NCBI GenBank assembly: GCA_025456225.1
Contig: JALOLB010000008.1
Coordinates: 1 to 47,513 of the forward strand
Direction of reading: 5' to 3'
DNA: 47,513 nt
Origin: Thermoanaerobaculaceae bacterium
GTDB taxonomy: Bacteria; Acidobacteriota; Thermoanaerobaculia; Thermoanaerobaculales; Thermoanaerobaculaceae
In this document: positions 33,048 to 41,773 of the stretch, piece by piece
Numbering within the stretch: the stretch's first letter is position 1
Layout: each line of letters starts with the position of its first letter
Notes under the pieces: generated by a model
What the model was told of the DNA's origin: nothing
Database searches by the model: none
What the model saw: only the letters and a program-made list of their open reading frames with translations
Position numbers and translations under genes: made by a program

Positions 33048-34502
33048 ATGTTCTCAACCGTCGTCACCAAGGAGCTCAAGGGCCTTCTGATCAGCCGCCG
33101 CTTCATCGGCGGGTGGGCCGCCTGCACCGTCCTCATCCTGCTCTCGGCGTGGATCGGCATCGGCGAGTACCGGCGCGCCCTCGCCTTCTACGAGACCGGC
33201 ACGGGCCTGGCCGAGGAGCAACTGCGCGAGGCCACGTCCTGGGGCCGGCTGGCGCTCGACGTCCTGCGCCGGCCCACGCCGCTGGAGGCGTTCGTCGCCG
33301 GCACGAGCGCCGACATCGGCCGCTCGTCGCCGATCAGCACCACCGTGCCGGTCGGGCTGGGTGGCAGCCTGTACGAGGAGGACCCCATCTTCGCCCTCTT
33401 CCGCATGCTCGACCTCGCCCTCATCGTCCAGGTCGTGCTCTCGCTGTTCGCCATCCTGCTCACCTACGACGCGGTGTGCGGCGAGAAGGAGCGCGGGACG
33501 CTCCGGCTCGCCCTTGCCTGCGCGGTGCCACGCGCCCGCTTTCTGGCGGCCAAGCTGGTCGGCTGCTGGCTCGGACTCGTCGTGCCCCTCGCCATCCCCG
33601 GCATTGCCGCCGTGCTGCTCGCGCTGGCCGCGGGGGTCCCGCTCGGCGCGACCGAGTGGGGCCGGCTCGCCGGCCTGGCGGTCGTCTTCGTCGCCTACCT
33701 CACGTTCTGGGTCGCGCTCGGAGTGCTCGTCTCCACGCTCTCCCGCCGGCCGGGCCAGGCGTTTCTCGCCTCGCTCGTCGCCTGGGTCGTCCTCATCTTC
33801 ATCGTGCCTCGGGCCGCCGTCATCGCGGCGACGCGTCTCGCCCCCGTGCCCAGCACGGGCGAGGTCGCCGGCCAGGAGGACGCCTTTGCCCGCCAGCGCT
33901 TCGAGGCGCTCCGCGGGGAGCTCGTCGCCTGGACACAGCAGCAGGGGCCACCACCCGCGGCGGGCGACGAAGCGGCGATCGACGAGGCGCGACGCCTGGC
34001 CACCGACGAGCTCCGGCGACGCCACGCGCTGGCCGAGCAGGAGATCGAGGCCAACAGCCTGCGGCTGCGCGAGGACCTCGTCGCGCGTCAGGCCCGACAG
34101 CGCCGGCTCGCTCTCGCCATCTCACGCGTCTCGCCCGCGGCCGCCCTGTCCACGGCGGCAACCCGCCTCGCCGGCACCGACGCCGCCCTCAAGGAGCGCT
34201 TCGAGCGGTCGCTGCAGGCGTATCAGACGGAGTTCGCCACCTTCGTCACGGCCCGACGCCAGGAAACCGGCGACGACGGGCGCGTCATGATCACGGCCGG
34301 CGGCCCCAGCGGCGTCTCCGTGCGGGCGCCGCAGCGTCGGGCGAGGATCGACGCCACGTCGCTGCCGCGGTTCCGCCAGCCGGTGGGAGCCCCGGGCGAC
34401 ATCTGGCCGGCGGTGGCCGTCGACGTCGCCATCGTCGGGCTGCTGGCCCTCCTCGCGGCGGCGGCCGCCCACCTCCGATTCCTGCGCTTCGACGCGAGGT
34501 AG
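33048..34502 (+). CDS. ABC-2 type permease, paralogue of the preceding gene
   Basis: A 484-residue permease: MFSTVVTKELKGLLISRRFI, the same layout of TM1, a hydrophilic domain, CGEKERGTLRLALACAVPRA, a run of TMs, a long helical hydrophilic domain (RQRFEALRGELVAWTQQQGP, LATDELRRRHALAEQEIEAN) and a final TM near AVDVAIVGLLALLAAAAAHL. It follows the first permease by 12 bp with GGAGGCAGAC before ATG. A TTG at 33036 is in frame but less likely. Substrate unknown; NEW3-linked cassettes are thought to export or organise envelope components. Confidence 0.9.
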   Translation: MFSTVVTKELKGLLISRRFIGGWAACTVLILLSAWIGIGEYRRALAFYETGTGLAEEQLREATSWGRLALDVLRRPTPLEAFVAGTSADIGRSSPISTTVPVGLGGSLYEEDPIFALFRMLDLALIVQVVLSLFAILLTYDAVCGEKERGTLRLALACAVPRARFLAAKLVGCWLGLVVPLAIPGIAAVLLALAAGVPLGATEWGRLAGLAVVFVAYLTFWVALGVLVSTLSRRPGQAFLASLVAWVVLIFIVPRAAVIAATRLAPVPSTGEVAGQEDAFARQRFEALRGELVAWTQQQGPPPAAGDEAAIDEARRLATDELRRRHALAEQEIEANSLRLREDLVARQARQRRLALAISRVSPAAALSTAATRLAGTDAALKERFERSLQAYQTEFATFVTARRQETGDDGRVMITAGGPSGVSVRAPQRRARIDATSLPRFRQPVGAPGDIWPAVAVDVAIVGLLALLAAAAAHLRFLRFDAR

Positions 34503-34557
34503 GCCGGGAGGGGACGTGGGGAGGGCGCGAATGGACGGCCCACGGAAGCCCTCGCGC

Positions 34558-34741
34558 CAACCTGGACGTGGACGTAGTCGTGGACGTGGTCGTGGACGTG
34601 GTCGTGGACGTGGTCCGCAGCCTGGATCCGCGTCAACGACGACAAGCACCACCACGACGTGCTCCGGCGCGGTTCATCTTCAGCGTGTGACACGCGCTGA
34701 CATGCCGGCTCGGGTCCACGTCCACGTGCAGGTCCAGGTTG
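34558..34741. repeat. Inverted GTGGAC hexamer array, copy 3, with terminal inverted repeats
   Basis: The outer ends are a perfect 10-bp inverted repeat: CAACCTGGAC (34558-34567) and GTCCAGGTTG (34732-34741). Inside the left end are alternating GTGGAC and GTGGTC units (to 34616), and inside the right end TCCACG units. The centre of about 95 bp has no gene. It fills most of the gap 34503-34784 between the second permease and the response regulator. Confidence 0.8.
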
Positions 34742-34784
34742 CCGCTGGTGACCATGGGCGTTTCCGGCAACCCTGCCGGCGGCG

Positions 34785-35525
34785 GTGCGTACAGTGACCG
34801 TGGGCGGCACTCTGGTATCCAGCGCGAGCGGCGCGGCCGGCCGGCGCGTGCTCGTGGTCGAGGACGACCGGAAGACGGCGGAGACGGTGCGGCTCTACCT
34901 CGAGCACGCCGGCTTCGCCGTCTCCCTCGTCGCGGACGGCGGGAAGGGGCTGGCCGCGGCCCGCGCCGAGGGCTTCGACCTCGTCGTCCTCGACATCATG
35001 CTCCCGGGCCTCGACGGCCTGCAGGTCTGCCGCGCCCTCCGCTCGCAGCCCGACACCGCGGTCATCATGCTGACGGCGCGCACGACGGATGGCGACCGCA
35101 TCCTCGGCCTCGACCTCGGGGCCGACGACTACTTCACGAAGCCGTTCTCCCCCAGGGAGCTCGTCGCGCTGGTCAAGGCGGTGCTGCGCCGGGGCAGGCA
35201 GGGGCAGCCGGCCGGCGGTCGGAGGATCGAGGCCGGTGGCGTCGTCATCGACGAGGTCACGAGAGAGGTGCACGTCCGGGGCGAGCCGGTCACCCTCACG
35301 CCGTCCGAGCTCGCGATCCTGCACACCCTCATGCGCCACCCGGGTCGCGTCTTCACGAGGGAGGAGCTCGTGGAGGTCGCGCTCACCGACGACTACGGCG
35401 GCACCGGCCGCACCATCGACACCCACGTTACCAACCTGCGGCGCAAGATCGAGGTCGACCGCCGGCACCCGGCCCTGATCACCACGGTCTTCGGCGTCGG
35501 CTATCGTTTCCCGGGGTGCACATGA
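34785..35525 (+). CDS. OmpR/PhoB-family response regulator
   Basis: A 246-residue two-component regulator. The receiver domain spans about 21-137: VLVVEDDRKTAETV, the phospho-acceptor Asp in LVVLDIMLPGLDG (D70), then MLTART and GADDYFTKPFSPREL (the conserved Lys). The winged-helix DNA-binding domain follows (LTPSELAILHTLMRHPGRVF, RTIDTHVTNLRRKIE, GVGYRF). It should be phosphorylated by the histidine kinase 58 bp downstream. The start is uncertain: GTG 34785 and GTG 34794 both give a short extra N-terminus with no strong ribosome binding site. Confidence 0.92.
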   Translation: MRTVTVGGTLVSSASGAAGRRVLVVEDDRKTAETVRLYLEHAGFAVSLVADGGKGLAAARAEGFDLVVLDIMLPGLDGLQVCRALRSQPDTAVIMLTARTTDGDRILGLDLGADDYFTKPFSPRELVALVKAVLRRGRQGQPAGGRRIEAGGVVIDEVTREVHVRGEPVTLTPSELAILHTLMRHPGRVFTREELVEVALTDDYGGTGRTIDTHVTNLRRKIEVDRRHPALITTVFGVGYRFPGCT

Positions 35526-35533
35526 CCTTCCCA

Positions 35534-35549
35534 AACCTGGACCTGGACC
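35534..35549. repeat. Short solo arm related to the GTGGAC element ends
   Basis: AACCTGGACCTGGACC in the gap between the regulator and the kinase matches the outer end of copy 3 (AACCTGGAC). No partner arm is seen nearby, so it may be a half-element or chance. Confidence 0.3.
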
Positions 35550-35583
35550 AGGACGAGAGTCCGGCCCCAATGGCTAGCCGCAG

Positions 35584-37245
35584 ATGAATCCGCTCGCCCC
35601 CGAACCTGCCCAGGATCCTCCTTGCGGCCCGCCGACGCCCGACGGATCGACCTGCGGCCCTGGCCCAACTCGAGGTCCGGAGCATGGAGCCAGCGCGACG
35701 CCGGCCACGGCACATGAAGGAGCGGTCGTCCCCCGACGTGGGCTGATCCGGCGCCTTGCCTCCCTGCCCCACAGCATCCGGTTCCGCCTGCTCGTCACGG
35801 TCGGCACGGTGGTGGCCGTCTCGCTCGTCGCCGTCGGCATCGCCACGACCCGCATCACCCGGCGCGAGCTGCAGCGCTTCATGGCGATCCCCCCCGGCGG
35901 CGACGTGCCGAACCTCCGTGTCCACCTGGAGGAGCACTTCCGTGCCCAGGGGAGCTGGGAGGGCGCGCAGGCGATCGTCGGCGCCGCGTGCGCCCAGGGA
36001 GCGCAGAAGGACGCACGCGTCGTCGTCCTCGACGCGAGCGGCCGCGTCGCGGCCACCAGCCTTCCGGAGATGCTGCGCGGCATGCCCACGCCGTGCATCG
36101 AGCCCTCGTCGGGCGAGGTGCCGCCGCCGGCAGGGGTGATCCCCCCGGTCGGCACGCCGGAGCCGGGCACACGGCAGCAGATCCTGACCGGCCCCGACGG
36201 CACGCCGGCCGGCACCCTCCTCACGTTCTCCGGCGAGCCGCCCGCCGTCTCCGAGCAGCGCCGCCAGCTCGTCCGTTCGGTCGAGCGCGGCACCCTGGCC
36301 ACCGTCCTCCTCGCCGGTGTCCTGGCCCTCGCCGCGACCGCCCTGCTCGCCCGGCGGATGCTGCGGCCGATCGAGGAGCTCACCGGCATCGCCAGGGAGA
36401 TGGCAGGCGGGAACCTCAGCCGCCGCGCCGGCGTCACGTCGCGCGACGAGATCGGCGAGCTCGGGCGCACCTTCAACGCCATGGCCGACGGTCTCGAGCG
36501 CATCGAGACGCTGCGCCGGCGGATGGTGCACGACGTGGCCCACGAGCTGCGCACGCCGCTCACCAACATCCGCGGCCACCTCGAGGCGGTGCAGGACGGG
36601 CTCCTCGAGCCGACCCCGGCGGTCATCGACTCGATCCACGAGGAGGCGCTGGCGCTCCAGCACCTCGTGGACGACCTCCAGGACCTGGCCCTCGCCGAGG
36701 CCGGCCAGCTCCGCCTGGAGCCCCGCGAGCTCGAGCTGCTGGACGCCGTCGAGCGGGTCGTCCGGCCCCTCGGAGTGGCCGTCCAGGGAGCCGCGATCAG
36801 GGTGGAGGTGCCTCCCACGCTCCGCGTCGTCGCCGACCCCGACAGGCTCGCCCAGGTCCTGCGCAACCTCCTGGCCAACGCCCTCGCCCACACGCCGCCG
36901 TCGGGGGTCGTCACCGTATCGGCGGCACCCGCCGACGGGGAGGAGAGGATGGTCGAGGTCCGGGTCGCCGACACGGGGCCGGGCATCGCCGCGGCCGACA
37001 TCCCGCACGTCTTCGAGCGCTTCTATCGCGGCGACCGCTCGCGCTCGCGCGCCACCGGCGGCGCGGGCCTCGGCCTCGCCATCACCCGCCGGCTCGTCGA
37101 GGCCCACGGCGGCCACATCACCGCCGAGAGCCCGCCCGGCGAAGGTGCGACCTTCCGCTTCACCGTGCCTGCACCTGCCGTAGCATCTCGGGACGAGGCC
37201 GAGCTGGCCGGGGAGACAGCACATGCGCATCGCCGTTCTGGCTGA
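35584..37245 (+). CDS. HAMP-domain sensor histidine kinase
   Basis: A 553-residue kinase. A proline-rich N-terminus precedes TM1 (LLVTVGTVVAVSLVAVGIAT), a periplasmic sensor of about 150 residues, TM2 (TVLLAGVLALAATALLARRM), HAMP (LRPIEELTGIAREMAGG), the dimerisation helix with H320 in VHDVAHELRTPLTNIRG, the N-box NLLANALAHTP (N432), the G1 box DTGPGIA, the F-box HVFERFYRG and the G2 box GGAGLGLAITRRLVEAHGG. It pairs with the upstream regulator. The C-terminus overlaps the metallophosphatase by 23 nt. Nearby ABC genes are plausible targets, but no binding site was identified. Confidence 0.93.
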   Translation: MNPLAPEPAQDPPCGPPTPDGSTCGPGPTRGPEHGASATPATAHEGAVVPRRGLIRRLASLPHSIRFRLLVTVGTVVAVSLVAVGIATTRITRRELQRFMAIPPGGDVPNLRVHLEEHFRAQGSWEGAQAIVGAACAQGAQKDARVVVLDASGRVAATSLPEMLRGMPTPCIEPSSGEVPPPAGVIPPVGTPEPGTRQQILTGPDGTPAGTLLTFSGEPPAVSEQRRQLVRSVERGTLATVLLAGVLALAATALLARRMLRPIEELTGIAREMAGGNLSRRAGVTSRDEIGELGRTFNAMADGLERIETLRRRMVHDVAHELRTPLTNIRGHLEAVQDGLLEPTPAVIDSIHEEALALQHLVDDLQDLALAEAGQLRLEPRELELLDAVERVVRPLGVAVQGAAIRVEVPPTLRVVADPDRLAQVLRNLLANALAHTPPSGVVTVSAAPADGEERMVEVRVADTGPGIAAADIPHVFERFYRGDRSRSRATGGAGLGLAITRRLVEAHGGHITAESPPGEGATFRFTVPAPAVASRDEAELAGETAHAHRRSG

Positions 37246-37960
37246 CATCCACGGCAACCTTGCCGCGCTCGAGGCTGTCGTTCTCGACCTGACACGCCGC
37301 GGCGTGGACCACGTCGTGAACCTCGGCGACAGCCTGTCAGGGCCGCTCCTGCCTCTCGAGACCGCCCACTTCCTCATGGCTCGGGACTGGGTCCACATCG
37401 CCGGCAACCACGAGCGGCAGGTGCTCTCGCAAGGCTCCGCCGAATGGGGTCCCTCCGACACGTACGCCCACTCGCAACTGTCAGCCAGAGAGCTCGGCTG
37501 GATGGCATCCCTCGACTCGACGAGACTCGTCGGCGACGACGTGCTCCTCTGCCACGGGACGCCGAGGAGCAACAGCGAGTACTGCCTCGAGACCGTCGAG
37601 CCGGCCGGCGTCCGAATGGCCACGGCCCAGGAAGTCGAGGACCGACTCGGCGGCGCGACGGCCGCCGTCGTGGCGTGCGGACACACCCACGTCCCGCGGT
37701 CCATGCGCTCCCCTCGCGGCCAGCTCATCGTCAACCCCGGGAGTGTCGGCGTGCCCGGCTACGACGACACCGTGCCGATCCCCCACGTCATCGAGACGGG
37801 CTCGCCCGATGCGCGGTACGCCATCATCGAGCGGCACGGCGACGCCTGGGAGTCTGCGCTCATCTCCGTCCCCTACGACCACCGGTCGATGGCCCGCCTC
37901 GCCCGCCAGCGCCACCGCTTCGACTGGGAGCGAGCGCTCCTCACCGGCTACATGAGCTGA
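37223..37960 (+). CDS. Calcineurin-like metallophosphatase (YfcE/MJ0936 type)
   Basis: A 245-residue protein with the full metallophosphoesterase signature: VLADIHGNLAAL (D8, H10), VNLGDSLSG, IAGNHERQ, LLCHGTPR and ACGHTHVPRS, followed by IVNPGSVGVPG. This is the YfcE/MJ0936 group, phosphodiesterases of unknown natural substrate with two metals in the active site. Start overlaps the kinase gene, so the two are co-translated; a functional link to the kinase is possible but unproven. Length is typical. Confidence 0.92.
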   Translation: MRIAVLADIHGNLAALEAVVLDLTRRGVDHVVNLGDSLSGPLLPLETAHFLMARDWVHIAGNHERQVLSQGSAEWGPSDTYAHSQLSARELGWMASLDSTRLVGDDVLLCHGTPRSNSEYCLETVEPAGVRMATAQEVEDRLGGATAAVVACGHTHVPRSMRSPRGQLIVNPGSVGVPGYDDTVPIPHVIETGSPDARYAIIERHGDAWESALISVPYDHRSMARLARQRHRFDWERALLTGYMS

Positions 37961-37986
37961 GCGGGTCGGAACCCCTCGTCGATTGC

Positions 37987-38017
37987 ACAATGAGCGGAAT
38001 GGGATACCAGGTACCGG
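37987..38017. repeat. Flanking direct repeat, left copy
   Basis: A 31-bp sequence with core ATGGGATACCAGG that recurs at 38766-38796 with about four mismatches. The two copies enclose the hicBA and relE-like genes. Confidence 0.75.
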
Positions 38018-38023
38018 GGATTG

Positions 38024-38263
38024 CTACGACCGCTCCCAGGCTCGGAGGAACTTCTCACGCGCAATCCCTGCCTGGGTGCAGATCGTGCGGAGGGTCGAGC
38101 TCTTGATCCGTTCGTGGTTCGGCATAGTGAGGGGAGTCCGCGAGCCATCAGGATTCTCACGGATCATGGCGATGTGCTCGCCTTCCCGGACCAGGCGGAA
38201 ACCCAACCTTTCAAGAGTCCGAACGACTCGTTCCCTACGGGCGTCGACCGGGAACTTGCCCAT
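38024..38263 (-). CDS. hicA: HicA-type toxin (mRNA interferase)
   Basis: A 79-residue protein: MGKFPVDARRERVVRTLERL, GFRLVREGEHIAMIRENPDG (the dsRBD-like fold with its catalytic His in GEHI), then LTMPNHERIKSSTLRTICTQ and AGIAREKFL. HicA toxins cleave mRNA; the family is 55-80 residues. It follows hicB by one base. The start fits, as the preceding gene ends at 38265. Confidence 0.88.
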   Translation of the reverse strand: MGKFPVDARRERVVRTLERLGFRLVREGEHIAMIRENPDGSRTPLTMPNHERIKSSTLRTICTQAGIAREKFLRAWERS

Positions 38264-38264
38264 C

Positions 38265-38492
38265 TCAGAGGTTCACGACGGCTTCCGCGATGAAGGCCTC
38301 GAGCACGACGGGGTCCGCCTCGATGGCCTCTTCCCCGAACGTCTCGACGTGGAATGCGAGAGCCGACGTGACGTCAGCGAGCGCTTCGTCGTACGTGTCA
38401 CCCTCGCCGACCACCACACCGCGCAGGCCCAGTGGGTACGCCACAAAGCCGTCAGGGTGTTTCTCGACAATGATTTTCACGGCTCGCGTCAT
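38265..38492 (-). CDS. hicB: HicB-type antitoxin, short form
   Basis: A 75-residue protein: KIIVEKHPDGFVAYPLGLRG, VVVGEGDTYDEALADVTSAL, then a helix AFHVETFGEEA. This is the partial RNase H-like fold of HicB; it lacks the C-terminal HTH or ribbon-helix-helix DNA-binding domain of longer HicB proteins, so operon control must come by another route. A GAGGTGCAGCC site precedes the ATG. Confidence 0.85.
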   Translation of the reverse strand: MTRAVKIIVEKHPDGFVAYPLGLRGVVVGEGDTYDEALADVTSALAFHVETFGEEAIEADPVVLEAFIAEAVVNL

Positions 38493-38509
38493 GGCTGCAC
38501 CTCGACTCC

Positions 38510-38515
38510 ATCATA
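38510..38515 (-). promoter_or_regulatory. Candidate -10 box of hicBA
   Basis: TATGAT on the minus strand, 17 nt before the hicB ATG and overlapping the end of the relE-like fragment by several bases. No convincing -35 was found. Confidence 0.4.
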
Positions 38516-38765
38516 CCGCCGGACCGACGCGGACGACGAGGATCAGCAGCTCGGCACCGTTGAACGCGTAGATGGCGCGATACCGCCCGACTCGCAAGCG
38601 CCTCAGGCCCTTCCAGTCGGCGGCGAGCTGCTCGCCCCGCAGCGGCTCCTCGCGCAGGTCCTCGACCGCAGAGCCAGCCCCAAGGTCGTGCCGCATGGTC
38701 ATCGGTGCCGTACTCGGCGCAGCTACTCACTCTCCGCAGAAGCCAGGAAAACAGTCCACCTGACA
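38511..38765 (-). pseudogene. Broken RelE/ParE-type toxin gene
   Basis: An open frame at 38702-38511 encodes 63 residues ending LRRLRVGRYRAIYAFNGAEL and LILVVRVGPAV, which is the C-terminal half of a RelE/ParE toxin; a full one is 85-95 residues. Just upstream, a different frame reads RWTVFLASAESE, which resembles a RelE N-terminus, but runs into a TAG (38725-38723) and is out of frame with the rest. The gene therefore seems to carry a stop and a frameshift. No antitoxin gene for it is visible. The N-terminal match is short and uncertain. Confidence 0.5.
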
Positions 38766-38796
38766 ACAATGACCGGTATGGGATACCAGGCACCGG
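38766..38796. repeat. Flanking direct repeat, right copy
   Basis: Second copy of the 31-bp repeat; here the core is extended to GGTATGGGATACC, a small palindrome. Same orientation as the left copy, 748 bp away. Confidence 0.75.
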
Positions 38797-38828
38797 AGCA
38801 GAGCTGATACGAGGTGCCGGCCCGTGTG

Positions 38829-39794
38829 CTACTTGCGTTCGTGCGACGTGCCTGGTGCGGGCGTGGCTGCGGGCGGTTCACCGAGTACGACCATGCCGCT
38901 GGGGCGGAAGAGCCCCTCGATGTCGCACCATGCCTTCAACTCGCTGGGGTGACTCCTTCGCCACTCGAGGATCATCACCTGAAGCTCGTAAGCTCCGCAG
39001 CCGCAACAAGCGGCGGCAGCGCTTGCCAAGTACTCGTCGACCCGGGCAGAGGTCGCCTTGTCCGCCTCGGTGACGAGTTGCACAAGCCCGCTCAGCTCTG
39101 GCCCTGCCATGATCTCCGCGATGAGAACATGCATGCTGCTGAACTTCATCTCCCAAAGAGAAAGATCGCGGCAGACATCCGAGGCACGTCCGGCGAGGAA
39201 GTCGTCGCAGTCGACCGCTGCCAGTGCACGAAGGCAGGCTTCGATCCTGGCCTGACGCTCCCGAGGCAGGAGACCGTCCAAGTAGAGGAGCAACCTCTCT
39301 GCAAAGAGGTTCTCGGGAGCGTGGGCGCGGTCTGTGTGTGTCGGCGGGCCATCACCCGGCCGGATGCCACGCAGCTCCCGAAAGGCTTTCAGCGCATCCA
39401 CGACAGGGCGGGGCGAATACCCACAGAGTGCCTCCGACTCGATGCACGCACTGAACTCCGAGGCTTCCTCCCTCACCAGCGATGAAGCGCTGAGCTTGAG
39501 CGCCGAGAGTGCGTCGAGGACGAGCTGACGCTGGGAGTCACCCATCCGTGCGTAGGTGCTGAGGACCCACCCTACCCGGGGCTTTCGGTCGAATCGCTGC
39601 ACTCCGGGCTGACCACCCTCCTCGATCGCCTTGGCAAGGGCCTCCACAGTCGGCCCAGTGGCGAGCACGTACAAGACAGCGGCGGCTGGGTTGGGGGTAG
39701 GGATCTCGAGGCAGCCGAGCAGGCGCCGAGGCAGCGCGAAGAAGGCAACGACCACCACGAGACCGAGAGTCCCGACCCTGCGGATGGTGCGCAT
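38829..39794 (-). CDS. Helical exported or anchored protein of unknown function
   Basis: A 321-residue protein with an N-terminal hydrophobic segment (RVGTLGLVVVVAFFALPRRL) that may be a signal or anchor. The rest is mostly helical with scattered cysteines (C in RLLGCLE, FSACIESEALCGY, VDCDDF, AAAACCGCGAYELQV). No known domain was recognised. It begins 2 nt after the EttA stop, so it is probably in the same operon; GAGGTAGAG upstream of the ATG supports this start. There is no codon-usage contrast with its neighbours. Confidence 0.6.
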   Translation of the reverse strand: MRTIRRVGTLGLVVVVAFFALPRRLLGCLEIPTPNPAAAVLYVLATGPTVEALAKAIEEGGQPGVQRFDRKPRVGWVLSTYARMGDSQRQLVLDALSALKLSASSLVREEASEFSACIESEALCGYSPRPVVDALKAFRELRGIRPGDGPPTHTDRAHAPENLFAERLLLYLDGLLPRERQARIEACLRALAAVDCDDFLAGRASDVCRDLSLWEMKFSSMHVLIAEIMAGPELSGLVQLVTEADKATSARVDEYLASAAAACCGCGAYELQVMILEWRRSHPSELKAWCDIEGLFRPSGMVVLGEPPAATPAPGTSHERK

Positions 39795-39796
39795 CT

Positions 39797-41482
<1,686 letters not shown>

Positions 41483-41575
41483 GGCGTCTCCTGATTCCCG
41501 GAGAGGCGCCGCCCGGAGGTCGCCGCCCACCTTGGCGCTACTTTGCCCCGGTCCGCGCGCGGTGTCCAGCGTCCG

Positions 41576-41674
41576 AAGGTGGGCGCGGATCTCCGAGCCG
41601 CGCATCGCGGCCCGCGGGGCCGCGCCGGCGCCCTCCGGGCGCCGATGCCGCGCACGGAGTGCGCGGCCCACCTT
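41576..41674. repeat. Dispersed intergenic hairpin repeat, copy 1
   Basis: About 99 bp beginning AAGGTGGGCGCGGATCTCCG and ending with an inverted counterpart (CGCGGCCCACCTT). It contains the internal hairpins GGCGCCC-TCC-GGGCGCC and GCGCAC-GGA-GTGCGC. Other copies lie at 43938-43993 (partial) and 45071-45167. It occupies the gap 41483-41773 between EttA and the S9 peptidase, where no gene is seen. Confidence 0.8.
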
Positions 41675-41773
41675 TCGAGCCATGCGCAGGGAACCGACGG
41701 AACGAAACGCGTGGAAGGTGCGCGGCCCACCGTTCGGGCGGAGCTCACCGTTCAAGCGCGGTCCCGTGTAGGC

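Noticed and set aside
35479-37734. A 751-residue open frame antisense to the histidine kinase and phosphatase
   Set aside because: It mirrors two unmistakable genes with complete active-site motifs and has no recognisable domain of its own.
37461-38837. Integrase-type att site or tRNA at the edge of the hicBA islet
   Set aside because: No integrase gene and no tRNA-like cloverleaf were found near the direct repeats.
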